Shown: positions 11,240-23,200 of the stretch, in pieces
Layout: every line of letters starts with the position of its first letter
Position numbering within the stretch: the stretch's first letter is position 1
From: Exophiala sp. HKRS030
Lineage: Eukaryota; Ascomycota; Eurotiomycetes; Chaetothyriales; Herpotrichiellaceae
Direction: 5' to 3'
Assembly (NCBI GenBank): GCA_023897205.1
Contig: JAHWDD010000010.1
Coordinates: 2,170,001 to 2,234,000, forward strand
DNA: 64,000 nucleotides
Notes under the pieces: model-generated
The model's database searches: none
Told to the model about the DNA's origin: nothing
The model's input: only the letters and a program-made list of their open reading frames with translations
Position numbers and translations under genes: made by a program

Positions 11240-11666
11240 ATGTCCGCGGACCTGCACCGAATTTCCGGCCAGGCTGTCCTCAACGGCGGGATCGCGCCAA
11301 CTGGAACATTCTGGACATTTGCTGCAATCACAATTGGGGGTGGATTGTAGGTTCCTTTGTCTTGCCTGAAACCGCAGGGAGTCTCTCGAAAGTATGGACC
11401 GCCTATTTCAACTGCCATGGTACTACATCGGTCTATTGGGGAATCGAGATGCTGACGTTCGTGACCATGAGGACGCTGTTCACAAGAAGACTTGGCCGGA
11501 ATCAATCCATGTTGAATCTTACCAGGAGGCATTAAACAAGGTTGAACTGCAAGGTGCTCAAAAGGCGTCAGAGTATTGGGGGACTTACTTGCTCCAACCT
11601 TCGGACTGTGTAAAAGGCGCGCTCAATGTCAATGCAGCCTTTGATCACCAGCAGAAAGTTGTTTAA
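11240..11666 (+). pseudogene. 3' fragment of an MFS sugar/quinate-type transporter
   Basis: Three short frames join into the end of a sugar-type MFS transporter: GTFWTFAAITI, then GWIVGSFVLPETAG, then SLESMDRLFQLPWYYIG. The PETAG...E-S/x-M-DRLFxLPWY pattern after the last transmembrane helix is the sugar-porter signature (PETKGRxLEExD). The tail runs to the stop at 11666 (DHQQKVV). The frame changes sit at the GGGGG run near 11337 and the GGG run near 11379, again consistent with under-called G runs. However, the other eleven helices that should lie upstream are not recognisable, so the gene is a truncated fragment regardless of the indels. Confidence 0.6.
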
Positions 11667-12225
11667 ACTAACAGCAGACCGACCAGGCTCATTAGTCACT
11701 CAAAAGCCTAAGGTTGAAAGGATAGGTCACAGTCGAGGGATTGTGTGCATGTGATCTGATCGAGGCTCTGTGCAACCTCCTATGGAACAGGTGGATCCCG
11801 TCGAAAAACGAAATAAATCACAGTGTTTGTAGTAATTATGAACTGACTCTGCAAATTACCAAGTCTATACAATTCTACAGCATCATAGGCGAGGCACGAC
11901 GAGGCTCCGTGATACTTTGACCCCTCACTGACCCCTTTATGCCAAAACCAACTCCAAAGCTTCCTCCTTCGACCGAGGTTCCACCGAGCGGATTTATCCA
12001 CCATGACTATCATTGCTTGATCAGTTGATGGACTGAATCCACAAAGACGGAACAAATTTTAGGCCTTCTTGGATCAAAATGCTAACAGCCGAGGCACTGG
12101 CGAAGCGAGTGTATGAATATCTTAGATGGTGTTGGATACCATATCTCCTTTGTTCATTATTCTGCGAGGGACCACATACCTTGATCCCACGTACAGTACT
12201 GGTCTAGTCGTCGCCAGCATCAGCA
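11667..12225. other. Intergenic, upstream region of the MFS gene
   Basis: About 560 bp with no supported gene; the minus-strand frame 11780-12055 has no family character. Confidence 0.4.
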
Positions 12226-13552
12226 ATGGCGCAATCACACGGCGCCGTCGAGCTCCCTACGATCACTGGTACTGATGATGAAACCAGCAGACCACAAATG
12301 CAGAGCAGCAACGTCGTATTAGATCAGTCGATCAATCTCCCCCAACCGATCGTGGTCTCGCAGCATGGCGACTCTTACTCGCAGCCTTTGTCTTTGAAGC
12401 TCTTCTCTGGGTTTTCCTCTGTCTTTTGGTGTCTTTCAAGACTACTATTCCCGACTTGAAGAATTCAAAGATAGTCGCTATACTTCTGTCATCGGCACCA
12501 CAGCATCTGGCATTTCGTACCTTGGAGCTCCATTAATTCTACCGTTTATTCGACGTCGACCGAATCAACGCACTTTGATGGTCGCGATTGGCTGGCCATT
12601 GTGCATTATCGGTTTGATCGCAGGATCTTTTGCCGCGAACCTCGGGACTCTTATCTTGACGCAGGGAGTCATATATGGGGTAGGATTCATTATCTTCTAC
12701 TATCCGATCTTGTCAATGGTCGATGAATACTGGATCCAGCGCAGAGGAATGGCTTACGGGCTTTTGTGCAGCGCTTCTGGCGTATCCGGTGCCGTTATGC
12801 CGTTGATACTGCAAGCATCGCTGAAACGATATGGACATCGTACTACGTTGCGAGCTATTGCTGTCATTCTTGTCGCTTTGACTGGTCCACTGATTCCTCT
12901 ACTGAAAGGACGAATCAGACAACAACCAAATGCGAGCCCCAGAACTGATTGGTCGTTCCTCAAGAGTCAACTCTTTTGGGTCTACAGTCTCAGCAATCTC
13001 CTGATGGGATTGGGTTATTTCTTTCCTTCGCTCTATCTTCCATCCTACGCCACGGCCATTGGTCTCAGTGTTACGAATGGCGCTTTACTCCTTACCTTGA
13101 TGAGTGTTTCACAAGTTGCAGGCCAATTTACCTTTGGATATCTCTCTGATAAGAAAATCTCCATAAATCTTTTAATGACCTTATCGGTGTCGATAGCAGC
13201 TGTCGCAACTTTCGGTTCATGGGGCGTTGCGCGTTCGATGCCGCCACTGATAATTTTCGCTTTGTTGTATGGGTTCTTCGGTGCAGGATACACTGCCATG
13301 TGGGCTAGGATGGTCACTGCGGTTAGTCCTGAACCATCGTCATCTCAGGCTATGTTCGGTCTGTTCTGTTTCGGAAAGGGCATTGGTAATGTTCTAGCGG
13401 GTCCTATCGGCTCGGCGTTTTTGAGATTGTCGACCAGTGACAGCGGTTATGGCCACGGGATCTATAAGTCTGTGGTGGTCTTCACAGGCGTATGTCTATT
13501 TCTCAGTGCTATTGTCCTGGTAGCGAAATACTTTCGGTTCAAATGTGAATAG
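12226..13552 (+). CDS. MFS monocarboxylate-type transporter, two frame breaks
   Basis: Integral membrane transporter of the fungal MCT/Mch-like MFS family, about 442 residues and 12 helices if the frame is restored. The N-terminus (MAQSHGAVELPT) is read from 12226; the frame changes at the CCCCC run 12339-12343 to give DRGLAAWRLLLAAFVFEALLW, and again at the GGG run 12409-12411 to give GFPLSFGVFQDYYSR, which is the hallmark TM1 signature of this family. From there one frame runs to 13552, with the second half beginning about SQLFWVYSLSNLLMGLGYFFP. One extra C and one extra G restore the whole protein. The substrate is unknown; related proteins carry monocarboxylates or secondary metabolites. 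It sits beside DJ-1, EthD and hydrolase genes. Confidence 0.8.
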
Positions 13553-13706
13553 AGCATGGAACTCTGTGCTAGTAACGCCCGAGTCTGGGTGACATCGCCG
13601 GAAATAGAGCATAGACTTCACGAAACAAACCATGAGACAACCAGCCAGAATAGATAGTTACACAAAGAACAAAATCTTTCCAACAAATAATATCGTGCTA
13701 TCACGC

Positions 13707-14532
13707 CTATGATCCTTGAACCGTCTCAATGACTCGCTTCGCCAATAATTCCGCATCACCCGGCCATCGCGCACTGAGATAATTATACTTCTCATCAACC
13801 ACGACGAACGGCGTGAGCGGATTGCTACTCGTCTTGAACTGCACCCCACTATCCAAACTATCCCTCACGACCTTTGCGACATTATCTGTTCCCTTACCAT
13901 ACGTCTTGTAGTAATCGCCCAACACCCAGCTAGTCGCACTGTATACACTGTTTTCGAAGAAATCCGGCAATGTTGTCGTAACCACATCGTGGAGAACACT
14001 CTTGCGTGTGTCTGGATAGCGCGAGTGCGCGAGCAATTGCACGCCGTGGCATAATGCTGCACATATTTTGTTGCTGGGCTTCTTGGTCAGTGGGAAATAC
14101 TCCACGAGCAGGGATTGGATGCGAGTAGAGTCGAGTAATTGGCGAACGCCCTTGTCGTGGCCTCCGGGAATGTATACGATGTCGAATGATGTGAGTGTAA
14201 AATCAGAGTCGGTCCAAGATAGTGGATGGTTCCATTCATCATCGAGGCACATGGAGTTGTACGTCGAAACGGCGCGTTGGTCTGCACCGAGTAGTTTTTG
14301 TGTCCAGCCTGTGAGCATCTTTGTGTCACACGCGGGTTTTGCCCCTTTCTCGGTCACGAATGACACTTCGTAGCCTGCGCTTTTGAATGCTGCGTAGGGA
14401 ATGGCAGTTTCTGCGTGGAACTTGATTATGGTATGCTCACAAGAGGGGTAGGATCATCCATTGGGTCTTACCGGTAGGGTCATTGCCGTAGTCGGCTAGC
14501 AAGATTGCGACTTTAACAATCGATGTGGCCAT
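13707..14532 (-). CDS. DJ-1/PfpI-family protein
   Basis: Two exons, 14532-14472 and 14410-13707, separated by a 61-nt intron (GTAAGA...GCAG), give 254 residues. The protein starts MATSIVKVAILLADYGNDPT and the splice yields TETAIPYAAFKSAGYEV, the conserved start of this subfamily. The nucleophile elbow is ICAALCHGVQLL with the conserved Cys followed by His; YIPGGHDKGV is the upstream glycine loop. Members include glyoxalase III/Hsp31-like chaperones and amidase-like enzymes; the large insert and the ADYGxDPTE N-terminus place it in the longer fungal subfamily often found near secondary metabolism genes. The exact activity cannot be assigned. Confidence 0.87.
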
Positions 14533-14831
14533 CCTCTTTGGATATGAAGGCTGATGTGTTGGCAATGAGACTTGAATTATCTGGAACATGAGGATAAATC
14601 GGATTCATGAATCATGATATATCATACCCCTCGTCGCGACTTGTATCACCAGTATCACCTTTCAGTGGTTTAAGGTTTATGCGATAGCGTCAAGGCAATG
14701 CTTATGCCGAATCAAGATTCAAAAGTACCTATCTAGCTCCGACGCTTGGGACCACCAGCATAGATCTTAAGGCCGTTATCGGTAAAGCGGGCTGATTTTG
14801 CTCCTAGTTTTGTTGATTGCTTGCTACAATG
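14533..14831. other. Intergenic, upstream of the DJ-1 gene
   Basis: No gene seen. It ends at the inverted-repeat element that begins near 14832. Confidence 0.4.
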
Positions 14832-15036
14832 CTCTTCCCTTGTAATTTTACTCCCTATCGATTTTTACTAGACCCTTGCTGTTCTTGTTGACGGTTTAGA
14901 GACCGCCATGTCTATTAAGGTATGGGCTAGTAATATGATACTCTCGAAGTTATCACTTGCCGGTTTAGCTAACGATTTATATCTGGTCTCGCTTACCCTT
15001 GTAAAAATGATAGGGAGTAAAATTATAAGGGAAGAG
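14832..15036. mobile_element. MITE-like inverted-repeat element, copy 1 (complete)
   Basis: A 205-bp stretch bounded by near-perfect terminal inverted repeats of 36-37 bp: left 14832-14868 (begins ctcttcccttgtaatttta), right 15001-15036 (ends ttataagggaagag). They differ by one substitution and one indel. The interior has no coding capacity. Two diverged relatives occur at 17831-17993 and 25621-25735, so this is a short non-autonomous repeat family. A clear target-site duplication was not found. Confidence 0.8.
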
Positions 15037-15414
15037 TAGTAGAGTCCTGTGATGTAAGACAGACTACCTTTCTCCTTTTGAAGCTACGCACTGCTGAGGT
15101 AATGGTCCAGAGGCCACTTACCCGTAGCCTAGTGCCAATTTTCAGACGGCACAATCTTGCTCCGATATCTCTAGAAGTTCCCGGTGATGATTGAGACCAT
15201 GGAATCTGCTCCCTCTAGTCGTGCTATGCTGGCACGGCCATGAGAAGCTATAAGAATGACAGTGAGACACGGGTTCATCATAGGGGCAATACTCAACTGA
15301 AAATACCTACCCCGTGCTTCCATTGAATAGTTCCAACTTGCTCAACCTTCACGAGAGCAAGATCAAGATCAAGGACAATTAATAGTTCAACTATCTTCAC
15401 AATTATCCTCAAGA
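15037..15414. other. Intergenic, EthD gene upstream region
   Basis: No gene seen between the inverted-repeat element and the EthD start. Confidence 0.4.
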
Positions 15415-15857
15415 ATGCCTATCCGAGTCACCATTCTGGTAAAGAAGCTCGAGAGCTTGTCAGAAGAACAATTTCACAAGTATTGGGTAAGTGTCAAACT
15501 CTGGTGACCGTATGAAACGAAACTAATAAAGCATTTCTCCAATAGGACGAATCACACCCAGCTATTTTTCTGTCCGTTCCAACCGCGAAGAAGAATCTGC
15601 TCAAGTATTCCCAATACCACATCGACGCAAGTATCACAGCAGGTGTCCGGGAAGTCACGGGAGGCTCACCGATTGTGGAGTATAATGGAGCAGCGGAGTT
15701 CTGGGTGAACGAACTCCAAGATTTTGCGGCTATCTTTCACGATCAGCATTATCTCGATGCTGTGGTTCCTGATGAGCAGAAATTCATCCAGCGGGAACTT
15801 GGTGTCATTCTCATTGGGAAGGATCATGTCAAGTATGATGTGATGACTACTCTATGA
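15415..15857 (+). CDS. EthD-domain protein (dimeric alpha/beta barrel)
   Basis: Two exons, 15415-15486 and 15546-15857, with a 59-nt intron (GTAAGT...actaat...ATAG), give 127 residues. The protein starts MPIRVTILVKKLESLSEEQFHKYW, followed by DESHPAIF, the R-x-x-x-L-s-x-x-x-F-x-x-Y-W-x-x-x-H-P pattern of EthD proteins; the central GGSPIVEYNGAAEFWVNELQDF and FHDQHYLDAVVPDEQKF strands and helices complete the fold. EthD-like proteins are small dimeric barrels found with degradative or polyketide-processing genes, sometimes as cyclases or decarboxylases. The role here is unknown, but it lies between the DJ-1 and HSL-hydrolase genes and may share a pathway with them. Confidence 0.85.
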
Positions 15858-16110
15858 ATTGTATTGTGAAATAGACTAGAAGGTGGATGGTTGAGAAAGT
15901 TTTAAGAGTCAGCTCCTCGTTCTTGATGTCAATCTTCTATTGAATTAGATCAGAATCACAATCTTACTGCTCAGGCAATTGTTTTTCTTTATGAATTGGA
16001 ATTCAACAGGAGCGAAAAGATACCATTCACCAAAATTCTATACTAAGATCCATTGTAACTCTCTATAGCTAATGCTATCACACGCAATACACTACTGTTT
16101 CTATCTTGTT

Positions 16111-17220
16111 CTAAATATCCAACCTCAGCATCTGCACAGCCATCTCTAACGTCACAGATCTTTCAAGTAGCCAGCCAAACCCAAGGACTATATCTACGAG
16201 TGCTTTGCGACCACTATCAGAATCAGGAATGACCAACCAAAATCCATGTGGACATCCAGCATAGAAAGCTACTTTGGTGGAGACACCAGCAGATTTCAAT
16301 AACTCCTCATAAATCAATCCGTCATCTCTATATGGATCCTTGCCGCATATCTGAAAGAATGTCTTGGGCTGGTCGGAGGTGAGAGTACTTGAGTTCACAG
16401 GATATCGAAGCTCGGATGTCGAATCCCCCTGGATTGCTAATGCGCCCAATTTCACACCGACCTCGTCTAAAATGGGTGCGTATGCATTTTGCTCCCTCGA
16501 GATAAAGTATTCTTTGTATTGCTGTGGAACAGAATTCTCGTCCATAAGATTTGCAACAGAGACCCATTGACCTGTGATCGGATATGGGAGAGGTTCTCGC
16601 TGCACATATCGAGACACCACAGCAGCGAGGTTCCCACCTGAAGAAGCGCCGCCAATCAAAAATCCTTGAGAAGGATTGGAAGACAGTAACGCTGACGTCG
16701 CATTATCTGCAACCCAGCGTATACTATCGATGGAGTCTTCTACCGCGGTGGGAAACTTGTGCTCTGGTGCCAACCGGTAACTTGTACTGACCACCGTAGC
16801 ACCAAACAACGAAACAGAAGCTCGGGCTATGTCTGATAGCTGGTCGTTGGACCCGGCGATGAAAGCACCACTGAAGAACAATACGACTAGCGGGCCAGGT
16901 CTGCTTGGTCTAGGCTTGTGAATCTTCAGACTACTCTTGGTACCGTCCCGAAGGTCAATTTCATGATAAAATTCGTCCATGTCAGAAGGTGCCGGTCCAA
17001 TCCACTTCAAGAGTTTCTTTTCGTATGTGGCAGCTGCATTTCGCAGTGCTTGTACTCGGTCTGTAGGTGGTGTCGATGGTTGTGGAAGCTTCGACAGAGC
17101 CTAATTTGATGGTGTCAGCGTAAAATTCCTATTGTCGATACCGTATCCTTCTTTACTTACCTCTCCTACATCGGGCCTCAGTATTGTTGATTCTTCTAGT
17201 TGACTTCGAGTAAGCAACAT
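16111..17220 (-). CDS. HSL-family alpha/beta hydrolase (alpha/beta hydrolase fold-3)
   Basis: Two exons, 17220-17161 and 17100-16111, with a 60-nt intron (GTAAGT...TTAG), give 349 residues. The catalytic triad is visible: nucleophile elbow GGASSGGNLAA (about residue 169 region), acid in CGKDPYRDDGL and His in GCPHGFW. YRLAPEHKFPTAVEDSIDSIRWV is the HSL/carboxylesterase hallmark after strand 4. The oxyanion-hole signature HGGGF is replaced by FSGAF (in VVLFFSGAFIAGS), which is unusual. It acts on ester bonds of small acyl or aromatic esters in related proteins; the substrate is unknown. A decayed relative of its 5' part is present at 25255-25460. Confidence 0.87.
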
Positions 17221-17830
17221 CTTTGTAAGCATAGTATTGTGCAATGGATAATAAAACAAAGCCAATGATGTCTAGAAACACCCGATCTATATACTTCTAC
17301 GGAGCATCGCTCATATACTGCATGAGACGAAAAAAGACCGAGCAGCGAGATCCGAGCCCCGAGATACCAAACCCTGCCTCTTGATCATCGACAACTCGAT
17401 CCACCCCGTCCGATTACTAGGTTTAGGTCACCGCCAGTAATATGATAAGAGAGGAAACAATGAGGGTTTTTCCCACAAAGATAGCCGCATACCCGGGTAC
17501 CGTACAAAAGTACTCCAGATCAAGCTCGGCATGATCACTGAGTATAATGCCGTGGACGCCTTATATCAGAACAGGAAATAGGCTTGTGAGTCGCTTTAGC
17601 CGAAATATGGTAAGCAGAGACTTTAGCGCATTCATATGACTAAGTAAGTTATCGCTGGTCGATTAGTTCTAGTTGACCCATCCACTGACGGCACGGTCCA
17701 GAAGAATTTTGATATATCCAGTCAGTCTTTAGTGAAGGGACAAGTTCGTCGTCGATATCAGGAGTCGGCTCAAGTAAGATTATCTATGAGCTACAGAGCA
17801 GATATTAAATGTTGAAGATACAATGGTTTC
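17221..17830. other. Intergenic, HSL hydrolase upstream region
   Basis: No coding feature seen in about 600 bp. Confidence 0.4.
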
Positions 17831-17993
17831 CCCTTGCTACTCTTGTTGACGACTTAGAGACCGCCAAGGCTAGCGAGGTACGTTCTGGTAATATAATCCT
17901 CTGAAGAATATTACTTGCCAGTTTAGCTAGGTACTTTTACACCTGGTCTTGCGTATCTTTGAAAAACGACATGGAGCGAAATTTCAGGCGGGG
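17831..17993. mobile_element. Diverged copy 2 of the MITE-like element
   Basis: Aligns by eye to the interior and right arm of copy 1: cccttgctactcttgttgac, then agagaccgcc, cttgccagtttagcta, ctggtcttgc and a degraded right arm (gaaaaacgacatggagcgaa). The left terminal repeat is missing. Same orientation as copy 1. Confidence 0.65.
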
Positions 17994-20272
17994 ACAATTG
18001 TATATGGAATACTCCACTTGTCGCGTGAGGTCGTAGAGCTCTGAACCCTTTTCCTTCGCTAGTCACCGTCTCGCTAAGTTATCATATTTTCATTCTGCCG
18101 CTTGCTGCACATTACGTAAAGAAATAATTCGCTGATGCCATAGAGAGCAAGGTTTAGCCGTATCGGGAGGAGAAATCCAACCGTTCTGGACGAATAGATG
18201 CAATTTGGTTTCATCGGAATTGTTAGAGCATCATAACTTTAGGTGCTTCATTCCCGAACCAGTGCTCAAAATGTGGAGGTTGGTTTACATTCCAGCAAGA
18301 ATCATTTAAGATTACGCAAAGAGTAGGTGTTTTACTAAATTGGATCCGCATGACAGGATAACGGGATATGGAGACCTTGAAAAGTCCACAATTCAGGTAG
18401 ACTACAGATGGAAGGGATAGTGTGACAGATTTTTCTAAGAAGTACTCCTACCGCATGGCGGAGCTACATTGACTTCAGTCATTCCGAATAACATGCTATC
18501 CGCCACACCTGGGCGGCAGACTCGTACTCTCAGGAGAACACAAATTATATCCTGAGAAGTTTCCCAGGAAACAGGATTGAAGACCTACGATCGAAGCGAG
18601 CTTTTGTAACGTCATCAGTCACGGCTATGGAAAGCGGCTAGAATACCAGATTGGAATCTCATGGAAGGCCGGCGATCACAAAGTGTCTGCCTCAATTGTC
18701 ACCAGACCCAAAGTTTGCTGGCAAGTCTCAGCCAAGCTGGTGAGGGTTTGCTCTGTTGATCAGGATTAGCTTCTGTGATTCTCAATCTAGGCACCGCTGG
18801 GAATCAGCAATGCGAAAATATGAAGTCTGTACTTGCATGATGAGAAGCGCAAGTTGAGGTTAGTCTCACAAGCAACCGTGACAACCATGCACACTACGGA
18901 GCAAATCCGCCGTGTTTGTTGAATGGATTTGCCGGGGTAAGCAGGGCTAAATTCAGCCTTATGCATAGCGCAGGTTTTCATGGCCAGCGCTGGATATTTA
19001 CAGGTACGATAAATCTCCCACATCTTAAATATGTAGTACTTTCCCGAAAAATTGGTATTCTTCTTGGATATACAATAAAGTGAAGGTATAAACAAAGAGG
19101 TCTGCCTTGAAAACAATCGACAATCAGGAATGTAGCTTGAGTGCAGTCCCAACGGTGAGGCTGAGGTAAATCTTAGGTTTAAGCTAGGTCAAACCACGGG
19201 ACGGCGCGTTTCTATTCTTCTTTTGAACAAACATCTCATAGGCAAATCCCGGGATTAAGCGCCAGGATCCTAGACAAGGGTGCGATTTTGATACATGGTA
19301 TTAGTTTGACCCAAGAGAATTGTGGTGGATTTAGCTCAGCAAGGCGATCTCCTCCCAGCATCGTAAGAAAGCGGTTTGCTGCAGTCGTACCCATGACTCC
19401 ATGAGTGAGTAGCCGTAATAGCCATAACAGCATACGCCAGAACCTATGTCTGTGCTTTGACCCATTCCTGAGAAATACAGACTTGATAACGGTCAGCAAT
19501 AATGCTCGTCTCGACGGCGAGGCAGATTTCCTACACTACCACGGCGGGGCATTGCAACAGAGTTCTGCGCCACAAAAATCCCAAACACGATTAGCTGACA
19601 CCGCGGATGTCGGGAACGAGCGTAGCGTTGGCGTGCTTGCAAGCCAAGTTCTCTTCTTTCAAGGTGTGGGATGATCCACTGTGTAGAATCATATCAAGCC
19701 TCCTTATTTCGCGTGTCTTTGGTAACCTCGTTTCGAACACGCCGATTGACGAAACGGATATGTACATGTCATCCAGGCTCCCACGGAATTTTCAAACGTT
19801 ACCAGAGGACACTGTTCGATGATCTTCCCGCGAGGTTTTAATCCCTGCCGTCTTGCATGGGTAAGCGAGACGGGGCATGTTTGAGTCTCAATACTTCGCT
19901 TTTTCCATCAAAAAACCAAGCATGTGATCTCCCAGAGCGTACAGGATTAATGATCCATGCCCCATGACGCGCATGGAGTTCTGCTTATCAACAAAACCAA
20001 CAAGTACTCAGCAAAACCGACAGGAATTGATACTTTATGGCTGGAGCAACTATCTATGTGAGTCGGCAAGTACATATGATAGTCTTACCCCTTATCTCCT
20101 TACGCTGAAAGGTTTTCGAATTGGAATGCAGGTTCAGCCACTCAGTCTGATTGGATCCCCGGAAAGACTCCCAACCTATACACCATAGCCTTGTTTCCAC
20201 TGCTATACTGTAGCAGTGTGTGTTGCATGAGGCTTGTTGTGTTCGTAAGGTGTGATTCTCATTCATGATACA
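17994..20272. other. Gene-free stretch of about 2.3 kb
   Basis: Only short frames in all directions (for example 18787-19152 and 19236-19499, minus strand) with no family-like segments. It separates the accessory gene group from the GHKL/methyltransferase gene and may hold degraded sequence. No tRNA or rRNA seen. Confidence 0.5.
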
Positions 20273-23200
20273 ATGACTCCTTGGGCTCCACACAATGAGA
20301 TTGAACTTGGTGAAGAATGCGACCCGAATACCTTTCCGGCAGTTACATCTCCAAACCGTTCGTCAATTGACATGACTGGACACTTGTATTCACTATGGGG
20401 AAGTCCTTCACACCAATTTTCCAACGATGATGTGATATCAATCGGTGACGGCGCCTCCGAGCATTCAAGCCAACGTGGCGATGATGACTCAGAGGAGGAT
20501 GACGACGACGACGAACTTCGACCTTGTATACTACATTTGGGAGTACACAAAGATTACGTCGAATCATGGAATGATAAAGATGCTTTTCGAGAGCTGTATC
20601 AGAATTGGTACTTACAAGTAACATTCTTCATTTTCAAGTTGACTAACATTTTACAGGAAGGATGCTATAGTCGGATCGTTCAACCTAGACCCAAGGTCTT
20701 TCCAGCCCATTTTCAGAGAAACTCCGACTCAGATACACATATGTGTATACAGACCATCGGTGAGCGAGGTGGAGGATCAACTTGATCGTTCAGAGCTTCT
20801 CGGATTCATTCGCTTCAACGAGAAGAATGGATCAGTTGAGTTGGTGAACTTTCAAGCAGAATTGAAACGGAGCTATATGACTCTAGGCGGATCAACCAAG
20901 AAAGGCCATGAAGAATTTGCTGGCCACCATGGGGAAGGTCTCAAACTTGCCGCTATGGTCTTGCGTAGAGAGGGTCATTCAGTCAGACTTGGAGCCTGTG
21001 CCTACTATTGGAATTTTCGATTTCGGGGCATGGGCGTTCAATCCTCTGCTGTCGACTTTCACGCGCTAACGCTGAGGTCATAGAGAAAAAGAAAAGAGAA
21101 CACGCCTTTCGGAGTGCGAAGCCGAAATTCAAGAGAGGTCTTACGATAAACATCTGGGAGGATGTTTTTGTGAGAATTGGCAAGGCTAACAAAGATCCAG
21201 AATCGAAGATCTCGAAAGACCAATTTCGCACTTGGTTGACAGTTGCCATTGAGCTCAATCCCCCTTACCTGAAGAAATCATCCGAACTCCTGCTGGCGAT
21301 TTAATCCTGAACCAAAGATTTGCAGGGCATGTTTACGTCAAAGGTTTACTCGTGATGGGAACTAAAGCAACGTATATTTACGGCTATAACTTCTCGCACG
21401 GTATGCTCAATCGAGATAGAGATCGTTTTGTCAACTCATCGGAGGAGGGGAAATTGCTCACAGCGGTATGGGAACAAGCAATTCTATTCCACGGCCCTCG
21501 ACTAGCGGCCGCGTATCTCAAGCTTTTTGAGGACGATGAAGCAACCACCGAGGCCAGCCTAACGGGTAAAAATTTGTCCAAATCGGCGGTAGAGTCAATT
21601 TGGGACGAGTTGAAAAGATCACAACCTGGAGCATTCTTCTATGTGGAAAATGAAGTCTCAGAATCAGTGGGTCCGAATCAGGTGAATGCGCTACAATCCC
21701 CACTATCGAATATCTAGAACTAATTCTTTTATTGGACAGAATGGCTTGATCACGACAGAGCTGCGAAAAAAGCCCTCTAAGATATCGCAAGCATTGTGGA
21801 TGTTATTGAAAAGATTCTCTCTTGCGAGAACACCCCAGGAGGAACGAATCCATCGGTTCTTGGCTTCGAAAGAGGTATTGCCAGGGGAGATCCTTTCAGT
21901 ACGACTATTCTCCGGACACTGCAGGCGTCATTGAAATTGCACCCCAAGCTACGACCGGTGTCAATACAGTGCGTCGATGGCGGTGGAACCGAAGTTGATC
22001 TGGGCTTGAACAAACAGGCAAATCTGGTTAGGCTTCACAGTAAATGGCTCAGCTTTCAGAAAGTCCATCAAGACGGCCCTTGTGAGGTATTGAGACTAAC
22101 AGGCCAGAAGCAACGCAACATGGAGGCTTTCTATTGTGATCATGCGGTAGAAGACATTTTCGATGCTCTCCTACCATTGGTGGCTGGTCCCTATGGAATG
22201 TCTCCGTTGGAGATGAGATCCCTACGACGCTGTATGCGTGAAAGACTCCGCCTCATGCCTCGACTAGTTCAGGTATTACGTACGCATGTTGTAGATGAAG
22301 TCGAAGTCCGTTGGATTGGTAACGAAGGAGGATTAATCTCTACTACCTGTGACAGCGATATCCAATACCATGTCATTCTGCACCAGCTCAACTCGTGCAG
22401 GGTAAAGGAGAAGATTCGAACTTGTCAGACTGGTATGAAGTCTAGGGTTTCCTGCTGCTGATGGGCACCTTGCTAATCCGTAAACAGACCTTTCGACCCA
22501 TGACGGCGCTGACACGCGGAATGAATCGTCAACCCGAACGGAATCATCATCGGTCTGTAATTGCCCGCGTCAGATTGTCACTCGAGTTATTTCAAGGGCC
22601 ATTTTCAGAGGTTTGAATCAGACCGAGCTATATTATCCGGTAGTTTTTCGGGTTGGCGACCTTTCTTTCATTGCAGCCATTGCACGGCCTATGACTCTCA
22701 GCGAGCTTCCGGCACTGTTAGTCCAGCCTTCCACGGACTCGATCTTTGTTCGACTGGGCGTTGAAGATGGTGTTGACCCTAATCGAGGACCTCAGCATAC
22801 CCAACACCACAGGTCACCTAAGAAGCATACAAAGCAAGCTCATCTGGAAAATTCAGGGGAATTGGGAGATAATACGATACGGGGTCGGCTCTCAGATGGG
22901 CATCGAGCTTCAAATGAGCATCGAGCTTCAAATGAGCACCGAGCTTCAAATGAGCACCGAGCTTCAAATGAGCATCGAGCTTCAAATGAGCATCAGATCT
23001 CAGATGGGAATCCAGTCTCAAATGAGCATCGGGTCTCAGATGAGCAACGAGTACGACCTGTCATCTTAAAAGAGAATTACCTGCCTCATAAGTGCGAAAT
23101 GGATCGTCCGTTATTGGACCCAGATGAGAACGAGTGGCAACACTGGAATACACAGGAGCTAACCCGGGGTTTTTCCAAACTTGTCGTGCAGCGTGAACAA

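Noticed and set aside
17994..20272. Frames of 60-120 codons in the gene desert
   Set aside because: They are in all directions, overlap each other and contain no recognisable motif.
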